Source: Gymnorhina tibicen (Eukaryota; Chordata; Aves; Passeriformes; Artamidae). Taken from it: a stretch of DNA of 64,000 bases. The stretch covers positions 5,333,929 to 5,397,928 of the forward strand of contig VXAZ01006886.1 in the NCBI GenBank assembly GCA_013399875.1, given 5' to 3'. Under the pieces are notes generated by a model. The model worked only from the letters and a program-made list of their open reading frames with translations, made no database searches and had not been told where the DNA came from. Below are positions 1 through 12,700 of this stretch, piece after piece. The position numbers were made by a program, and so were the translations under genes. Each line of letters opens with the position of its first letter. The first letter of the stretch is position 1.

Positions 1-186
1 GCCGGGCCGGTCGGAGCAGGGGGCGGCACCGCGCTCCAAGGCGCGGCCCGGGGGTGACCGCAGCCTGCCCCCGCCCACCCCGCGTCTCCTCGGAAACCCC
101 GCGGCGTGCGGCCAATGGCGCGCTCGGGCGCAGCGCCACCCCTCCCGCGCCTCGCGAGATCTGTGCCCGCCAGAGCCTGAGCGTGG

Positions 187-200
187 ACTACACCTCCCGG
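187..200 (+). promoter_or_regulatory. ZNF143/SBS-like promoter motif
   Basis: ACTACACCTCCCGG matches the core of the ZNF143 (Staf) element, ACTACAnnTCCCrG, common in vertebrate CpG-island promoters. It sits 25 bases upstream of a CCAAT box. The function is inferred from the motif only. Confidence 0.45.
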
Positions 201-367
201 CGGCCCCGAGGGCGGGCTCGGCAGCCAATGAGACGCGGGAGCACAGGGTGGGCGGGGCTGGCCGGGGCCAATCGAGTGCGGGCAGCTGCAGCGGCGGAAG
301 CGGCGCTCGGCAGCGGCGGCGACGCGGGGCGACCGGGCTCAGGGACCGGCGCACGGCACCGCCCCGG

Positions 368-410
368 GCACAGGTACTGCCGCGGCCGNGCACAGGTACT
401 GCCGCGGCCG
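368..410. repeat. 21-bp direct duplication around a single N (assembly scar)
   Basis: The 21 bases at 368-388 are repeated exactly at 390-410 with one N at 389 between them. Identical ends flanking a one-base gap are typical of two contig ends that overlap but were not merged. The duplicated piece includes a CAG/GT splice-donor-like sequence, so the likely first-exon boundary is ambiguous. Confidence 0.8.
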
Positions 411-747
411 GCGCACGGCATCGCCCCGATCTGCGGGCCGGGGGTGGTTCCGAGGAAGGGCTGCGGGTAGGGGGTGGCGGCCGCTGTTTTAGAGCGCGAC
501 GGCGGCAGGGGGGGAACGAGCCTCCGGCTGGCGGAAGCGCTGCGGAGGAAGTATCGCGACGGGACGACAGCAGGGCAGAGCGCTGCGGCCCGGCCCGAGG
601 TGGCGGGGCCGTCGCGCTGCCGGGCACATCCGGGCCCTGCGGNGGGGCCGCGGGGCCGCGCCCGGAGAGCGGGAGGGAGGAAGGACGGGGACGGCGGTAC
701 CGGGCCGTGCGTGTCGCGACATAACGGCCGCGCTGCCCCTAGGTGAC

Positions 748-3700
748 ATGAGCTCGCAACAGTTTCCCCGTTCCGGCGCGCCTCCCGCCGCCCTGGGACC
801 AGCGCCGCCGCCCATCCCCACCAGCGGCTCCGCCGGGATTATCGCCCCCGCCGCCACAGGTAAGCGCGATCCTGGCCCCGCGTCTGTCGGCTCTAGGGGC
901 GGGGAGCGGTCCCGGTATCCCCGCCCCGTCCATCACACTCTTCGGCCTCGGGCGGGAGGAGTGAGGGGGCCCCGCGGGCAGTGGCAGCCGACCTGAAAGC
1001 TGCGGCGGTTCCGCCTGGGGAGAGCACCGTGGGAGTCAGGTTAGATGCTGGCTCTGGAAAGCGCCGGCAGAACGGGGCTGCGCCTTTGCTGCCAAGTGTC
1101 TGTGCGCAGTTGCCTGTCCCTCTCAGCTCGCCCGCTCTGTGTTCTTAGCAGAGGTGACGAGTGGGCATGGGAACATCTCATGGAGCTGGAAATGGGGTGG
1201 GAACCCTGATTCCAGCTCCTGCTGTCCCTGCCACGGTGACAGGTTTTCAGCAGGCCACCAGAAGTGACTGGGGGAGCAGCTGCGTTTTCAGGAGGGTTTA
1301 TGCTTGTTTTTCAGCTTGCTATTCGGATAGATATTGCATTAAATATGGAGTTTTTCATGCTGTTTGATGTGGGACTTAATGGCAGTTGCTTAGATAATGA
1401 AATACTTTTCACTTGAGAGAAAAGTTAGTCAATCTGTGTTTAAAGAAAGTGTTTAGATGGACTTCTCAGAGTTGACCCCAGGTTGCCCAACATTGCCAGG
1501 CCCATCAGTTCTGAGGGGAACAGACAGAAGCAGTGCCAGAGTTCCCAGTTTTTTCATCACTGGAATATGTTTAATTGTAAGAGCGAATTTCTTTAATTTA
1601 GATATTTCTGATGTCCCATCTCTGACCTAGTGGGTGACCAAAGCGAACTTGTAAACAACTCTTACCTTCTTCTCCTTTTTTCACTAGTGAGTGACGAATC
1701 TAGTCGCGAGTCGGAGGTTGCTCCCAGAGAACACATGGGCCCCAGTGGCTCCATACAGCCCCGGGAGGAGAAGCAGGAGCCGGTGGTGGTTCGGCCGTAC
1801 CCACAGGTCCAGATGCTCGCACAGCACCACCCTGTCCAGTCTGGTGCCCCGGTGACAGTGACAGCACCACCAGCACATTTGACTCCAGCTGTGCCACTTT
1901 CTTTTTCAGATGGACTAATGAAGGTAATGAGCGGATTCGTTGGGGGAAGAAATACAATCTGTATGAGTCGGTGTTGAGAAAAAGTAAACTACACCAAAAC
2001 CTTCCCTGCTTTTGTTTCTGAAGCTTTCCTTGCATGCTTCTGCTGACTGTGCAGTGCCTTGTGGGTTTGGCTGTTCCAGATGATACACTGAGGACTTGTT
2101 AGTATTTCAGCATTATTTTTGAGGGGGATGTATTTTGTTTATGTTTGAAGAGAACAGTGATTTCAATCAGTTTCTGAAATCTTCCATTTTCTCTGCAGGA
2201 TATAAAATTAACTGTTAATATCCAGTGTCTGTAGAGCAATACCATAGCCCTGACAGATTCTACTGATGACTCATACTAGAACCTGCATATTTCCAGGACA
2301 AAATATGCCATTTTTTTGTTTGGATTAACCAAACGTTCAGTATCTTACCTCTCCAAATATTCAGCCATATTTGCATAAACTCTCTCCTCAGGCTTTGACC
2401 CCACAGAATGATTGCTGCTGTAACACTGAGCTCTCATTTGAAGTTGCCAATGTTTCTGTGTTTCCATTTCTTATAGCCTCCCCTGAAGCCCACCATGCCC
2501 AGCCGGCCCATTGCTCCTGCTCCACCCTCTACTCTCTCAGCTCCCACGAAGGTCCCTGGGCAAGTGACTGTGACCATGGAAAGCAACATACCACAGGCTC
2601 CAACGATCCCTGTGGCAACAATCAGTGGGCAACAGGTCTGGTTTTTTGGTGGCTTTTCTGTTCCATCTCACTGCATGGTCAGATCAATACAAGTACAGCT
2701 GAGGTGGGCTTTTGCAGCAGGAGGGAAGGTAAAGAGAGCAGGTTTCCCTGTTCAGTGCTACTGGTTGTTGGATCGGTTCTGCCTGGACCATTAAACTTCA
2801 GGCTCGGTTATCACCGCCTCTTTACAAAGCTGCTGATTTGTTGTAATCATCCAACTGAGATAGCACAGCCAGGCTGTGATGGCAGAGCCATACCCAAAAG
2901 CTGGGTCTTGCCTTAAAAGCTCCTCCTGTGTCAGTGTCACTTCTTTCTCCTATAGACAAACTGCTGGGATTCATTATTGCAGTGTTCTTCAGCTTCCCTG
3001 GGAGGAGATCAGAAGAGACTGGTGAACCGTTCTTGGGTTTGCACTGTGTCCTTACTGAACTAGGAGTGACAGAATTTGAGGGAGCCTGTGTAAATAATGC
3101 TTTCGAAAATTTTTTTCTCCTCTAACTTGACTGCAGAGCCAGTCCTGGTGGTTTGAAAATAGTTTGTCAGAACACTCATTACTAAACCTCTCAGGGTTTT
3201 GATGTAAAGTGCCTTTAGGTGGACTTGAGTTAGTCTGGCTAAGGATGTGCAGAATTTCAGTGAATTTATCTTATATTAATATTCCTGGGAAGTCTAGAAT
3301 TATAAAAAAATAGAATTTGTTCCAGCATTTGCCAGGTTTCCCCCATTCTCTCAATTTCCTTGGAGAGGTGGTATGAAACTCAATGCCTTAATGTCACCAA
3401 TGCTAGAAGGGCCAATTCTGTGTTGTTTGTGAGTGGCTGCTGGGTGACTGTCACCCAAGTACCAACCATAAAAACAGACCAGTGAAACAGAGAAGTGTTT
3501 ACATCTTCCAGTGTCAGCAGGCTCTGTAACTTTATCCTGTACAAACCTGCCTCTTTCTCCACTGATTTTAATGCATGCAACCATGGTACACCAATTATTT
3601 CTCCAAAATCTCTTTTCTGTCTCTGAGGCTGAGATGTGGTAATTCTGTGGCCATTAATTTTTCTCAACACAGCTGACTTGTTTTGTTCTTGGACTCTGCA

Positions 3701-6700
3701 GGGGCATCCCAGTAATTTGCATCATATCATGGCCACCAACGTGCAGATGTCCATCATCAGGAGTAGTGCTCCTGGGCCTCCGCTGCACATTGGAGCTTCT
3801 CATCTGCCCCGAGGTAAAGATCCAGCTGTGCTGTCCCTGCCTCCTGTTCACAGTCTCTCAGCTGGTGCATTTGGCCCACACCTCTGAAACTCTCCTCGCT
3901 GCTAATGCAACTCTTTCTTCAGACGTTAAAACTGCTAGCATGAGTGAGTGACTGCTGGCCTTTTAAGAATTATGTTGCCTTCAGCCATTTAGGGCAGGAC
4001 CATGTGACAGTGTTTAAAATGCTGGCAGATACCAGCACATCTGTTATTCTAATTCTTCGCTGTTAAAACAATCAACCCTTTCATGAAAAAATGTCCGCTG
4101 GTAAAAACTCACCTGCCCTGCAAAATGTCGTGTACATTCTTGGTGGCAAGTATTGCTCACCTATGGCAGGGGCAGCTGGGCAGTTGTGAGGCACATTCTT
4201 GTGTCCCCCTGTCACAGGACCACTCATGCATTGGTATGCATGCTAACACATCATACTGTGTGCATTTGCATTTACCCAGGAGTTAAATGCTGATGATAAC
4301 TACAGGCTCTTGTTTCCCAGGATTTTGGATGCTGCAGCTTGTAAAACGGGAGATCAGCCCCTTAATGCAGCCCTGTGCTCAATACAGCCTGTCAGATTTC
4401 TGACTGCAGCTTTATTTTCAAAGTCTTACGGGTTAGGTTTGTAGTTCAGCTTTAAACTGATCTGAATTCCAAGTACCATTTGTCACTTTTATTTCTTTTT
4501 ATGTTCAGTGTTACTTGCTCACTCCAGAAAAATAAATTGGCCTGAGCGAAAATATAATCTTCTTTAACTGGAGCAGGTGGAAGGACTGTGGAGGTTTTTC
4601 TGTAGCTAAAGTAGTGTTGTTCACCTGCTTCTTGGGGGACAGCTGCCACAGACTTGGACTCTCAGTACACATACTCTTTTTTTTCCCTGCTCTTTTTCTC
4701 TTGGTTTGAATATTAACTTTTGAGGTGGTCATTTCAGTGGAGGACATGTACAGAAGGTATGCAATCCAGTTCATCAACTGATTGCAAGGCTTTTGGCCTT
4801 AGTGATTTATTATGATCAGGAGTAATCAGACAGTAGACAGATGAATCAATTGCAGGTTTAAATGGTGTGGAGTTTTGGTCTTGTTTGTTTGGGGGGGAGG
4901 TGTGGCTGTCTGGTTTGTTTTGTGTGGTGTTTCCTTGTTATTTTGGTTTCCTTTTGCAAGTGTGTTTTTTTTCTGAACTTCATCAGGTGCAGTGAGATCA
5001 TTACTGGTATCAGGTGACTTACTTACACATTGGCCCAGTAATCAAACTGAGTTATTTCTACTGTCTTCCATAGCTTGGAATAAGAAAACATGGGATTTGC
5101 AATACAAGGCTATTATAGGGGAATAAGAAATACCTCTAAAGCAAATTAATTTAAAATAATACCTACCCCTCCACACGTGCTTTTGTAAACCTTATGTATA
5201 TTTGTTGAAAGCCTTATTTTTATACCAACATCACATGAACTGACATGCACATGAAATGCATTAGAACTGAAATAGCAGCTTATGTCAGGGTCTGTCTGTG
5301 GTTGTGTTGGAGCTGTTGGGTGCATGGAATTTTAACACTCTTGGTTTGTTCCCCAGGTGCAGCAGCTGCTGCGGTGATGTCCAGCTCCAAAGTAACCACA
5401 GTCCTGAGACCAGCTTCCCAGTTGCCAAATGCAGCCGCAGCCCAGCCAGCAGTTCAGCACATCATTCACCAGCCAATCCAGGCAGGTAGCGGCCAGGCAG
5501 CTCTGCACATCACTGACCGCCAGCTCCAAACTCTTCCTGGCACGCATCTGTAATGTATAACCTCTCATTGCCTGGTTACTGGGCTGAAGCTACTGTCAGC
5601 TCTCTTCCAGTTCTATTTTCTTTATTTCCTTCATAGACTAGGTGCCAGAAATTGGGTTTTTATCTGTTTCCAAAGTGCTTAGAAACTGGGAAGACAATTT
5701 AGTTCAGATATGCTCAAGTTTTAAAGTCTGAGAAGTCCAGTACAATATGCTGGTGTTGATTTATTCTTCAATATATGAATTGATGTAGAATTTCTGAAAT
5801 CTCACTGTAATATGCTTCTATGTATCTCAGCTTTGTATGTGTATAAGGAGAAGATTGTAGGTGTCATCTCCCGACTGCAGTGCTAGTGTTCAGCCTTAGG
5901 ACAGAGGGTTAAACATCTTCACATTGTGCTTTCAGTTAGCATCTCAATCACTTCTGACTTCTTGTGTATACTTGGATTGGAATTTCTGTTCATTCTGAAG
6001 GGAACTGACCTTTGAGGTTTTTTCTAAAGACCTTCAAGAGACTGGGTCTTGTTAGCTTTGTTGGTTACTGGTTCCTGTGCTGTATGTGTGTTGAAAACCA
6101 GGACAGTTCTTTCTGCTTAGGAGCTTGCAGATCAATTCAGAAAGACTGGAAATGTCTCAGAATGCCAAAACTTAGTGACGAGGTGTAGGGAAGCCAGTTT
6201 TAACCAAGCCATTCCTAGTTGTTCTCTAAACAGCAGAATTTCCTTTCAGAATGTTCTCTCTTTGACTTTTTTTTTTTTTTTTTAATAGTCTCGTCCTCCT
6301 GTGACAACTTCGAGCACTATTCCTCCTGCAGTAGTGGCAACTGTCTCGGCCACGAGAGCTCAGTCCCCAGTTATAACCACAACAGCAGCACATGCCACGG
6401 AGTCAACCCTCAGGTAAAACCTACGGTGCTCTGACTTGATAGAAACTGCAGCAAGGGGAAATGTTAATCATCCAGAGCTGATAATCCTCTACATGTGGGA
6501 TGATATAAAACAAAAATAGTAATGCTTGCACAGTGCAAACCCTTGCAGCTCTGTGAATGCAATCGGTATGAACATGAACTGCTGCTCTGTGTTATGAGAA
6601 GGAAAGACCTTAATGAATCACTTTTGAAGTCCTGCTCCCTGAACAACAGTTTGTTTTGCAGGAACTTGTGGATATTTGGCCCGTATTTTTTATGAAGACA

Positions 6701-9700
6701 CAGTGAAAAGTGATACATGAATGTTGAAAAGCATCCCTGACATGAAATTCCCTTTATGAACTGATAAGAGTTATGATAAGACTGCCCTCCTGGTTGTGTA
6801 CATAGGGCAGAGGAGGACAGAACAGTGTAGTTCAAATTCCTTATGTTGCTTTGCCATGTGATTGAGGGCAGCGCTGCTGTCACCGGGGAGGAGGCTGAGG
6901 CCTGATGCGTGTCCCTGTGTTGTGTGTTTCATATTCAGTATCCACATGGTTATCTCGATGATTGCTCTTGTTCCCCTTCAGTCGCCCCACGCTGTCTATC
7001 CAGCAGCACCCCCCTTCTGCAGCGATCAGCATCCAGCGGCCGGCGCAGCCCCGGGACACGGCCACACGGATCACGCTGCCCTCACACCCCGCTATAGGCA
7101 CGCAGAAACCACAGCTCCACACCATGGCTCAGGTAAGCTGCAAGCATCAAAAAAACCCTCTTGCTGCTTCTTGAGATCTCTTTTGTTTATAGCTTGCAGG
7201 CTAAGATTGAATTTTGGAAAAGAGTATGAGTTAGAGATTAATGTTCTTTACGGTCAGTGCAAGATGATTCCATACTAAGTATAGATTTTAAATGTAGTAG
7301 TCTTCTAACTTTAAGAATTTCTTTTCACAGAAAACCATTTTCAGTACTGGTACTCCAGTGGCAGCAGCAACTGTGGCACCTATTTTGGCAACGAATACCA
7401 TTGCTTCAGCAACCACAGCTGGTGAGTATTCTTAATGCTGTTGTGGGAGCATCGTGAGGGGTGGGGTTTATTGCTTTTTGTTGGCTTTCTTCTTTGAATT
7501 TAGAACCTGATCATTTCTGAGAAAAAACTTTTTTCATGGTAAAGACTGCATTTGGAGGTGCGTGAGCAGTCTTCAGGAGAGAAATTACTGAGTTCTTCAG
7601 GGAGGTTGTCTGGTTTGGGGGTTTTGCCTTCTTTAGGATATAGATATATTGGCATGGTAGGGGTCCAAAGAAAGATCTCCTATTAAGTTTGGTTTTTTTC
7701 TTCAGGTTCTGTATCTCACACCCAAGCACCTACAAGCACCATTGTTACCATGACAATGCCCTCACATTCTTCCCATGCTACAGCTGTTACGACCTCAAAC
7801 ATCCCAGTTGGTGAGTGCTTTCAGTTTTCAGAAAAGTGTTTAACTGATGCTTCAGTTTTTCTCTTTATGCTGGAAGTGTTTGTGCATGTTAGCAAATTAA
7901 GGAGGGAAAGAAAATCAGTTCAAGCTGGGAGAAACCCATTAAACAGGTCTGCTGTTCTACTTTTTTTTTAATACCAGGCAGAAATAGATGTTCTAGGAGG
8001 AGCAGGTAATAAAATGGCTCATTTACTTCCTCTGTTGAATTTTTAGACAAACTGAAGCCTTTTGGCATTTCAAAACCTGCATTGGATACTCTAGAAGTTG
8101 TAACTGCTTGATGATAGACTATGGCTTTCATAGTTAATTTTGTAAGTTGCTTCATGTGCTTCTTGAGGTGTTAGGTGTAGCCTAGCCAAATTTGATTAGT
8201 GTATTCACTTGAATGTTAAACACTAAGGTCTAAAGGTGGGAACTTTATTTGCCTGGATGCGGAATGTGCCTGAGATGTTACCTACAGAACTGCATAAGTT
8301 TCCTTTTATTTATCTGTTTCCCTGCTGACCTCCTTGTTCTTTTGAAATTTTGTAATCTCTTTTGCAACCGTAAATTTCCAAGGAGTGAAATTGTATCTCA
8401 TACATCAGTGTTTCTTGTAAAGCTTTTGTAGGTGTTTTCTTTCTTTTCGTGGCCTCTGTCCACATACACGTGTCTGCCTTGGTCTCATTTCCCTTGATCT
8501 CTGCTTTCAAAAGTCAGATAACTTGTTCTTGACATCAGAATGGTTTGGGCTGATCCTAAAAAAATTAACTTAATCTGAGCCGTGAAATGACTTTGTTAGC
8601 AAGTATAATTTATATATGTATTTAGAATATCCATCCATTCTGATATAAATTGATGAGGAATGCTTTGTTCTCCTTTTGGTTTGCTGTGGATAGGAAATCA
8701 TCCGTGGATGGGGTGGGTTGTTTTGGGTTGAGAGGGAAGGGGGAGTAGTGTTGGTTGTTTTGTTTGACAAGGTTATTGATCTTGCCTTTGCAGTGTTTAC
8801 TAGCCTTTCCTTTGCCTGTCAATTGATTACATGTTTCTCTTTATGCAGCTAAAGTGGTTCCCCAGCAAATCACACACACTTCTCCCCGGATCCAGTCTGA
8901 TTACACAGCAGAGAGGAGTAACCTCATACCTCTGTCCAGCCACCGGGCATCTCCAAACCCAGTAGCGATGGAAACCAGAAATGACAACAGGTGAGAACTA
9001 ACAGCTCTGTCAATGAGAGCGTGTGTGAGTAGGGTTTGAGTGCCCTGCTGCTTTTCTGCTATGGTGGAAATAACGTTGTAAAAACCTGGGGGGGGTGGGG
9101 TTTGGTAGTTTTGAATCAATTATGGTAGTTGAGGTAATTGATAGCTTAGGACAGATGAGATTGGAAAGCACGGGGAGTGCTAAAGGGCAGGGGTTGAAGG
9201 TTAACTGCTGAACTCGTGTGTGTAACGCTTGCTCTCTTTGATGCCTGTAGGCAGTCGGTGCCTGTCCAGTTCCAGTATTTCTTACCTACATACCCCCCCT
9301 CTGCCTACCCTCTGACTGCACACACCTACACCCCCATCACCAGCTCCGTGTCCACCATCCGCCAGTATCCAGGTAAGAGCAGCTTGAGGCAAGCAGCCTT
9401 GGGTGCTTTGTTGAGCTTTTAGCTTGTGTATGCGCTTTAGTGATGGAAGGAACGAAAAGGATTTGCTCTTGATTCTGACAACTTGTCACAAAAAGTCTCT
9501 GATGACTTGTTGACAGAGGGGAAAACTCATGGACAAAGGGTGCTGAACTACTTCAGAGCCTACTAAATCCAGCTAATAACAGTTTTCTCAGGAGTTTCAT
9601 ATTTGATATCCCAGGGGTTGCGTGTCTGTAAGTAGAAGTTTTTGATTCTACAAACCAAAACAGTTCAGCTCCTCCAAACCAAGCCAACTCCTTGATGCAT

Positions 9701-12700
9701 CTTCATTCCCTGGTGTTCTAATAAGCTCTTTTAGTATCTTTTCACATGAATGTACAGTTTGAGAGAGAAACCTGAACCAAAAAGGGAAAAAATAATCTGT
9801 CTTGCACACTTGCATTACTGTTGTGTTTAGAAAAATTGAGCAATTAATGTATTTGAACAGTCGCAGCAATTTGCAGTCAAAAAAATGATGCACAACCCAA
9901 ACTTACGTCATTCTGTGACAAGATTTGGGACATTTTTACCTACCAGGTTGTTTAGGGCTGTTCTCTGTAATGTGATAATTTCCACTATCCGGACTGTAAG
10001 AACATTCATGATGTGCATTTTCATGGCATATCTGTGTCTGCTGGCAGCACGGTACCTGTGAGCAGTATAGAGGAAATTCAGAAGGATTGGGAGGTGGCAA
10101 AGCCCATTTGTTGAACGGGAAAGTATAGAATCATAGGGTTCTTTAGGTTGAGAAAGGCCTTTAAGATCATCAAGTCTAACCATTAATCCAGCGCTCCTAA
10201 GGCCACGACTAAACCATTTTCCCAAGTGACACATCCACACGTCTTTTAAATCCTTCCAGGGATGGGGACTCCACCACTTCACTGAGCAGGCTGTGTCAGG
10301 GCTTAACAACCCTTTATGTGAAGAATTATTTCCTAATATCCAATCCAAACCTTCCCTGACAGAACATAATTGCACACAGTCAAGGGTTCCAGTTCTGGAG
10401 GCGTACTGGAGTGGTGGTAGGCTAATGGTCATTTGTATAAATGCAGATGTATGTTCTTCATCAGGAGCTTTTTGACAGAGACATTTTACTTGTTAAATTG
10501 ACTTGAAGAATCCATGGAAAGTATTAATTATGGCAGCTGGTGGTGACAACTTAAAGCAGAGCATTCAGGGTATGAGGAGGGAGGTACACCTATGCTGAGC
10601 ACAGCTGGGTGAGGGTACAAAGGACGTACAGAGAAGACTTTTAATAAAAGATCATTGAGATAAGGAGGGCTAATGCAGAATTTTGGAGGAAGAATATTGG
10701 CTTTGGTTTTCCAAATGCTCATTGTGTTTTACATAGTATCCCAAAAGGATTTTGTTGGATAGAAAGTTTTGCAACAACAGTGTTTTGACTAAGAGAATAA
10801 ATGTGCCACACTTTATACAGAGCCATTTTCAGGGACCTTGTTTCGGTTTTTGATGCTTGTTTTTAGAGTGTCTTGTCAGCACAAGAACTTGATGGAAATC
10901 CTGTGACAATGATAAAACCAGCTTGTTCTGCACTGTTAGCAAGCAAGGCCATTGTTGGCAAGTCCACACTTGCATTCTGTGTGTGCCTGCAGAAATCCTG
11001 GTGCAGCTCTGTAGAGACTGGAAATCTGGAGATCCAGGGTCTGCAAGTGGTCCAGTGTTATTAAGTGCTGCGTGGGAGAACTGTAATGTGCTGTATAGTG
11101 GATCTGAAAAGATGGAATCGGTTGTTTGGAGCTGTGAATTTATTTAAATGGATTGAGCTACTTAGAGAAGGTGTATTGTTGGGAACATTGCTCTGCCACT
11201 AAAAGATAATTGTGTTCATTTGAGCTGTGGGATCCAGCCTATAATTGTGAGCCCTGTTCTGAGGCCGGATAAGGTTGTGTTCTACTTCAGAGTTGAGTCA
11301 ACTTCAGAGCACAAGAAATTACTTGAGTTTCTGATTACTTTTAATCTATTTTTTTAAGCAGGAAAAAGTGCTAAGTGTTGGTACTTACAAGCATTGTAAA
11401 ATACGATAGTGAGCAAAAATAGAGCACAGCTTTCTGAGACTGTAATTTGAGTCTACGTAAAAGCAGAGTTAAACTGATCTTTTCTCTCTTGCTGCAATTT
11501 GAAATAAAAAATGGAATGAGAATCAACAGTAATGTTTAATTCCTCTGGCAGACAATCTTACCTCTCTACTCTCAAATTTACTACTGCAACAAGCAGACCG
11601 GCAAATTAATTTTTCAAAGCGAAAAAAAGGGTTTGGAAAAAAGTTAGTATTTGAGCGAGGGGTGGTGGGGGACACTGAGGTGACCTGCTGGGTAGATGTG
11701 GTGAGGTGTCTGTGTTGCTGCTCCCAGTTTCAGCCCAGGCGCCCAACTCGGCCATCACAGCCCAGACCGGTGTCGGAGTGGCCTCCACTGTGCACCTGAA
11801 CCCCATGCAGCTGATGACAGTCGATGCATCTCACGCCCGGCACATCCAGGGCATCCAGCCAGCTCCCATCAGTGCCCAGGGCATCCAGCCCGCACCCATC
11901 AGTGCCCAGGGCATCCAGCCAGCGCCCATCGGGACGCAAGGACTCCACCCTGCTGCACCCATGGGCACACAGGGGCTGCAGCCAGCACCCATTGGTGCCC
12001 AGCAGCCACCGGGCGACACCAAGACCTCAGGTAAGAGCCACCAGCCAAGTCCTCGCTTCAGACTGAGACAGAGCAGCCAAGCTGCTGTCCTACACATTTG
12101 GCTCTGACTGATTATGTTGTTACAGTCTCTTTGGTCCAGAGGTGGACACTGAATACATCCATGCATATATTCTCCCAGCAAATATCTGTTGCCTATTTCT
12201 GAACTGATTTATTTTTGAAGTGTACTAGGTAGAGCGTGTGGGTAGCTTTGGATGGGTTATTTCAGTGGAAAAGATTGGTAGTGCCTGAGCTTAAACAAAT
12301 GCCTTCAGTGAGGCCTTGTAGGAAAAGTAACTTACAAGTGAGTGATGTTCTCCAACTGTGCATTAGATCCCAGGGGCAATTACAAAACAGCCAGGTACCT
12401 TCTGCTGTTGGTAACCTGACCTTGAGCTGTGACAGAAACCACCTTTCTTTAAAAATGATAGGTCTGATGAAGCCCCAGCAACTTACTGGAGGAATGGGAT
12501 ATGGCATCCAAGAGAACATGCTGTTGCGTAGCTGGCAGGCACTGCATAGTGGCTTCCTGGCTGTCCACATGCTCACATCCCTCAGTTGGCCAAACAGGCT
12601 CTGGCAGAGGTCAGAATGCAAACACAGCTGATGTAGCTTACGTACAACTGGTATGTGTTGCCATGTGGGCTCTACCAGAAGTGTTGCTCTGTTGACCCAA

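Larger units (their letters stand above)
1..742 (+). promoter_or_regulatory. SAP130: SAP130 CpG-island promoter and 5' leader
   Basis: The stretch is very GC-rich and full of CpG, with no coding similarity that I recognise. Three CCAAT boxes lie at 112-116, 225-229 and 268-272, and a GC box (GGGCGGGGC) at 250-258. There is no obvious TATA box, which fits a housekeeping promoter. A non-coding first exon probably ends near 373 or 395 (CAG before GTACTG, present twice because of the duplication around the N at 389). The coding exon then begins at 743 after CCCCTAG. The exact transcription start cannot be read from sequence. Single Ns at 389 and 643 mark unresolved bases. The left edge might also serve a divergent gene, since UGGT1 is the next gene beyond SAP130 in human, but no UGGT1 coding sequence is visible here. 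Confidence 0.7.

Noticed and set aside
54..857. Overlapping long frames on both strands at the left edge
   Set aside because: CpG-island composition yields few stop codons. The only supported coding start here is SAP130 at 748.
2371..2916. 181-codon open frame
   Set aside because: It overlaps SAP130 exon 4 in a different frame and runs through both splice sites.
10293..10475. Short frames within the CR1 copy in SAP130
   Set aside because: The element is a truncated CR1 3' end. These frames do not match its reverse transcriptase, which lies further 5' in full-length copies.
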